This document shows, piece by piece, positions 40,721 to 42,677 of a stretch of DNA of 42,677 bases. Position numbers and translations under genes: made by a program. Below the pieces are notes generated by a model. The model was not told the origin of the DNA, made no database searches, and worked only from the letters and a program-made list of their open reading frames with translations. Numbering within the stretch: position 1 is the first letter of the stretch; each line of letters starts with the position of its first letter. Source of the DNA: an uncultured Faecalibacterium sp. Its GTDB lineage: Bacteria > Bacillota > Clostridia > Oscillospirales > Ruminococcaceae. The stretch covers positions 1 to 42,677 of the forward strand of contig CAKTBG010000026.1 in NCBI GenBank assembly GCA_934533135.1, in the 5' to 3' direction.

Positions 40721-42214
40721 TTATTCATACACCACGCAGCCCAGAACGGTCTTGCCCAGACGAGCGATCTGCTCTTTCTGGTCGTTCACGCTGCTGTAAC
40801 GGGAGCAGCCGCAGTCAGCCACGAGCACCACCGTGTCGGCGGCGTTGACTTCCAGCACGGCAGTGGAGGAGACCAGCACGCTCTCGGCGCAGGTCAGCTT
40901 CCGGCTGCGGAGGGTATCGGCGGCCTGCAGCTGGGCGGTCAGGGCAGACAGCTGCTCCGCAGGCAGGTCGCCGGTGAGGAGGATGCGGTCGGCCTTGGGT
41001 GCGCGGCTGGCGATGGTGGCGGCGATCAGGCGGATGGTCTCGTCGTCATGGCTTCCATCGGGGCGGCCTTCCAGCTTGTTGAGCTTGGCATCCAGCTTGG
41101 TGGCCTTCCGGGTGGCGGCACTGGCCAGCGTGCCGAGGATGGACAGATTGCAGGTGGACTTGAGATCCTTGGCAGAGTACACAAGACCGGCGGTCAGGAA
41201 CTTGACGACCGCGATGCCGGCGATCAGAACAACGCCCAGCACAAAGCCGATGACGGCGAATTTGGGAATGGAGGTGCTGCCGTTGCCCGGATCTTCGGGC
41301 ACTTCGAGGGCGTCCAGATCCTGATCGGCTTTCTCGATGTTCTGCTCCAGCAAGTCGTGCTGAGACTGCAGATTGGTCATCTGGTTCTGCAGGCTGGTCA
41401 GGTTGTCGCGGGTGTTCTGCTGCTGGTCGCGCAGGTCGGTGGACACGGTGATGCTGCTGGTGCGGGACAGCAGGGTAATGCTGTGGTGGCCGACCGTGGA
41501 CTCAATGGTGTCGTACAGGCCGTTCATCCGGGCAATGACAGCGTCCAGAATGGCGTCGGCATCCTCCTCGGAGGCAGCGTTGATGCTGATGGAGAGCAGG
41601 CGGGTGGAGCTGTCGCCCCAGACGCCGACCAGCTCCCGCATATACCGCTCTTCCATGTTGAACTGCTCCGCGATGGCGGAAATGGCCTCGTGGTTGGTCA
41701 GCAGGGAGGTGTAGGCACTCAGGATCGAGCTGGTGTAGTCGGGGTTCTGGTAGTCCATGCCGGGCAGGATCTTATAATCGGTGGTCACATACAGGTCGGC
41801 CCGGGCATTGTAAACATTATAAGGGTCGATGCTGTTCAGGACGGACTTCTCGATGTACTCTTCGGCGTTGTCGATGTTGAACTGCACCGTCTGCTGCGAA
41901 CGCTCGTTGTCGCGCAGCTGCTGGTTGTAGTCCTGCACGTCGGTATCGTGCTGGTTCTGTGCTTCGCGGTACTTGACCATGTCCTCTTCGTAGGTCTGCT
42001 GTGCCGAGGTGCGCGGGGTGGTCTTGCCCTCTTCGGCGGCCTTTTGGACGGCAGCGTTCCACGAAAGGTTCTTTGCCACGGCCACGCCTGCAAACAGCAC
42101 GGCGCAGACAAGGGCGGCGGCAGCCATCTGCCGGTATTTGCGCAGGACCGTGAACAGCAGGGAAACGAGGTTGATCTCCTCTTCCTGCTCGTACGGGATC
42201 TGGTTTTCAGTCAT
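40721..42214 (-). CDS. Wzz/YveK-type chain-length protein with a degenerate kinase-like C-terminus
   Basis: A 497-residue polysaccharide co-polymerase. The N-terminal Wzz part has INLVSLLFTVLRKYRQM before a first membrane helix (about residues 30-48), a long coiled outer region (to about 315, rich in Gln/Asn/Asp) and a second membrane helix (FAVIGFVLGVVLIAGIAVVKFL). The cytoplasmic end (about residues 385-497: DRILLTGDLPAEQLSALT, TVVLVADCG, LGKTVLGCVVYE) resembles the tyrosine-kinase (BY-kinase) fold, but no Walker A (GxxGxGK[S/T]) or Tyr cluster is visible. The RBS is AGGAGG. Other exopolysaccharide genes may lie beyond the window. Confidence 0.8.
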   Translation of the reverse strand: MTENQIPYEQEEEINLVSLLFTVLRKYRQMAAAALVCAVLFAGVAVAKNLSWNAAVQKAAEEGKTTPRTSAQQTYEEDMVKYREAQNQHDTDVQDYNQQLRDNERSQQTVQFNIDNAEEYIEKSVLNSIDPYNVYNARADLYVTTDYKILPGMDYQNPDYTSSILSAYTSLLTNHEAISAIAEQFNMEERYMRELVGVWGDSSTRLLSISINAASEEDADAILDAVIARMNGLYDTIESTVGHHSITLLSRTSSITVSTDLRDQQQNTRDNLTSLQNQMTNLQSQHDLLEQNIEKADQDLDALEVPEDPGNGSTSIPKFAVIGFVLGVVLIAGIAVVKFLTAGLVYSAKDLKSTCNLSILGTLASAATRKATKLDAKLNKLEGRPDGSHDDETIRLIAATIASRAPKADRILLTGDLPAEQLSALTAQLQAADTLRSRKLTCAESVLVSSTAVLEVNAADTVVLVADCGCSRYSSVNDQKEQIARLGKTVLGCVVYE

Positions 42215-42312
42215 AGTGTCCTCCTAAAACAACAGAAAGTTTGCGGCGCGGGGTGCCGCCCCGGAACGCCCGGAAACGGGATGTGTACAAAACACACAAC
42301 ATATCATTTTAA

Positions 42313-42341
42313 AATATACCATTTTTCGGCCCGGAATGCAA
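42313..42341 (-). promoter_or_regulatory. Promoter of the Wzz-like gene
   Basis: On the minus strand TTGCAT (42341-42336), 17 bases and TATATT (42318-42313), 99 bases before the start codon; the leader holds a GC-rich hairpin near 42255-42285. Confidence 0.6.
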
Positions 42342-42361
42342 GACGAAGCCCGGATTTTTGA

Positions 42362-42390
42362 TTGACAAAGCGGCGTGCTTGTGCTATTTT
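42362..42390 (+). promoter_or_regulatory. Promoter of the T-box leader
   Basis: Consensus TTGACA (42362-42367), 17 bases and TATTTT (42385-42390), about 25 bases before the first part of Stem I. It is divergent from the Wzz promoter. Confidence 0.75.
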
Positions 42391-42395
42391 AAAAG

Positions 42396-42677
42396 AACGG
42401 AAAAGCCAAGATCGGGAAAAGTAGCGCATACCGAAAGCCACAGAGAGCGCGGCGCAGCTGAGAGCCGTGTGCGGACGATGCGGGAACGAACCCCCGGGAG
42501 CTGCAAGCTGAACCGCAGCGTTTTGCTGCCCAGTAGGTGCGCCGCGTGTTTCGCGTTACAGAAACAGTGCTTTGGAGCCAAAACGGATCCACGAGCACGC
42601 GAGCGACCGGACACTTCCGGTAATTCAGGTGGCACCGCGGACATTACAAGACAGCTTGTTCGCCCTGAACTTTCAGG
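42396..42677 (+). ncRNA. T-box leader RNA (3' part and gene beyond the window)
   Basis: tRNA-sensing leader for an amino-acid gene, probably an aminoacyl-tRNA synthetase or transporter. The T-box core CAGGTGGCACCGCGG lies at 42626-42640, followed by the start of a terminator stem (GCCCTGAACTTTCAGG at the window edge). In Stem I the AGTA side of the loop is at about 42420-42423 and the GGAAC side near 42482-42487, on either side of CGCAT/ATGCG. Reading GAA-C-NNN gives GAA (Glu) as the most likely specifier, with AAC (Asn) as an alternative; this is uncertain. Confidence 0.85.

Overview
The window reads as chromosome of a GC-rich, low-to-moderate-complexity Firmicute of the Oscillospiraceae (Clostridia), closest in flavour to the Faecalibacterium group. 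The grounds are the gene content (CIRCE/hrcA heat-shock operon, spoVA, gpr, spoIIP and spoVT genes, T-box leader, ECF transporter S component, DHHW/MBOAT acetylation pair) and three small proteins whose N-termini carry a leader ending in EMTY(T)xGG. That leader resembles, from memory, the leader of the Faecalibacterium microbial anti-inflammatory molecule (MAM). The genus is inferred, not proven. No rRNA or tRNA gene, CRISPR array or prophage was seen.

Layout. 1-2.6 kb: start of ychF (minus), then an OmpR-type two-component pair. 2.6-11.1 kb: rpe followed by an Rnf-derived membrane trio (D-, E- and A-like) that has lost the iron-sulfur cysteines, a DUF4015 glycosidase-like protein, a DUF1015 protein, a DEAD-box helicase with a long basic tail, and an RlmA-type rRNA methyltransferase. 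11.1-15 kb (mostly minus): a Phd/PIN toxin-antitoxin pair, an ECF S component divergent from a MocR/PdxR-like regulator around a long inverted-repeat operator, and an LCP-like protein whose end overlaps mocR. 15.1-19.6 kb: a Na+/alanine symporter behind a leader RNA with tandem hexaloop hairpins and a terminator, a twin-arginine-signal alpha/beta hydrolase, and a BaiN/HI0933 flavoprotein.

19.6-23.6 kb: a GGDEF diguanylate cyclase with a dCache-like sensor, a Fic protein, and spoVT with a sigma-G-like promoter. 23.6-28.7 kb: CIRCE-hrcA-grpE-dnaK-dnaJ, with a possible two-state RNA switch before dnaJ. 28.75-29.9 kb: an Rpn/PD-(D/E)XK transposase-like gene between 65-bp direct repeats. 29.9-31.3 kb: the three MAM-leader-like genes. 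31.4-35.8 kb (minus): VanY-type carboxypeptidase, DUF4358 lipoprotein, MBOAT and DHHW proteins, probably for acetylation of an envelope polymer. 35.9-40.3 kb: spoVAC-spoVAD-spoVAE, rpsT (minus), gpr and spoIIP. 40.7-42.7 kb: a Wzz-like chain-length protein (minus) and, divergent from it, a T-box leader whose gene lies beyond the window.

Two copies of a 132-135-bp multi-hairpin repeat sit just after stop codons (34024-34155 and 40321-40455) and show compensatory base changes. The most unusual content is the MAM-leader-like cluster, the cysteine-less Rnf-like trio, the leader RNA of the symporter, and the MocR protein whose PLP lysine is an arginine.
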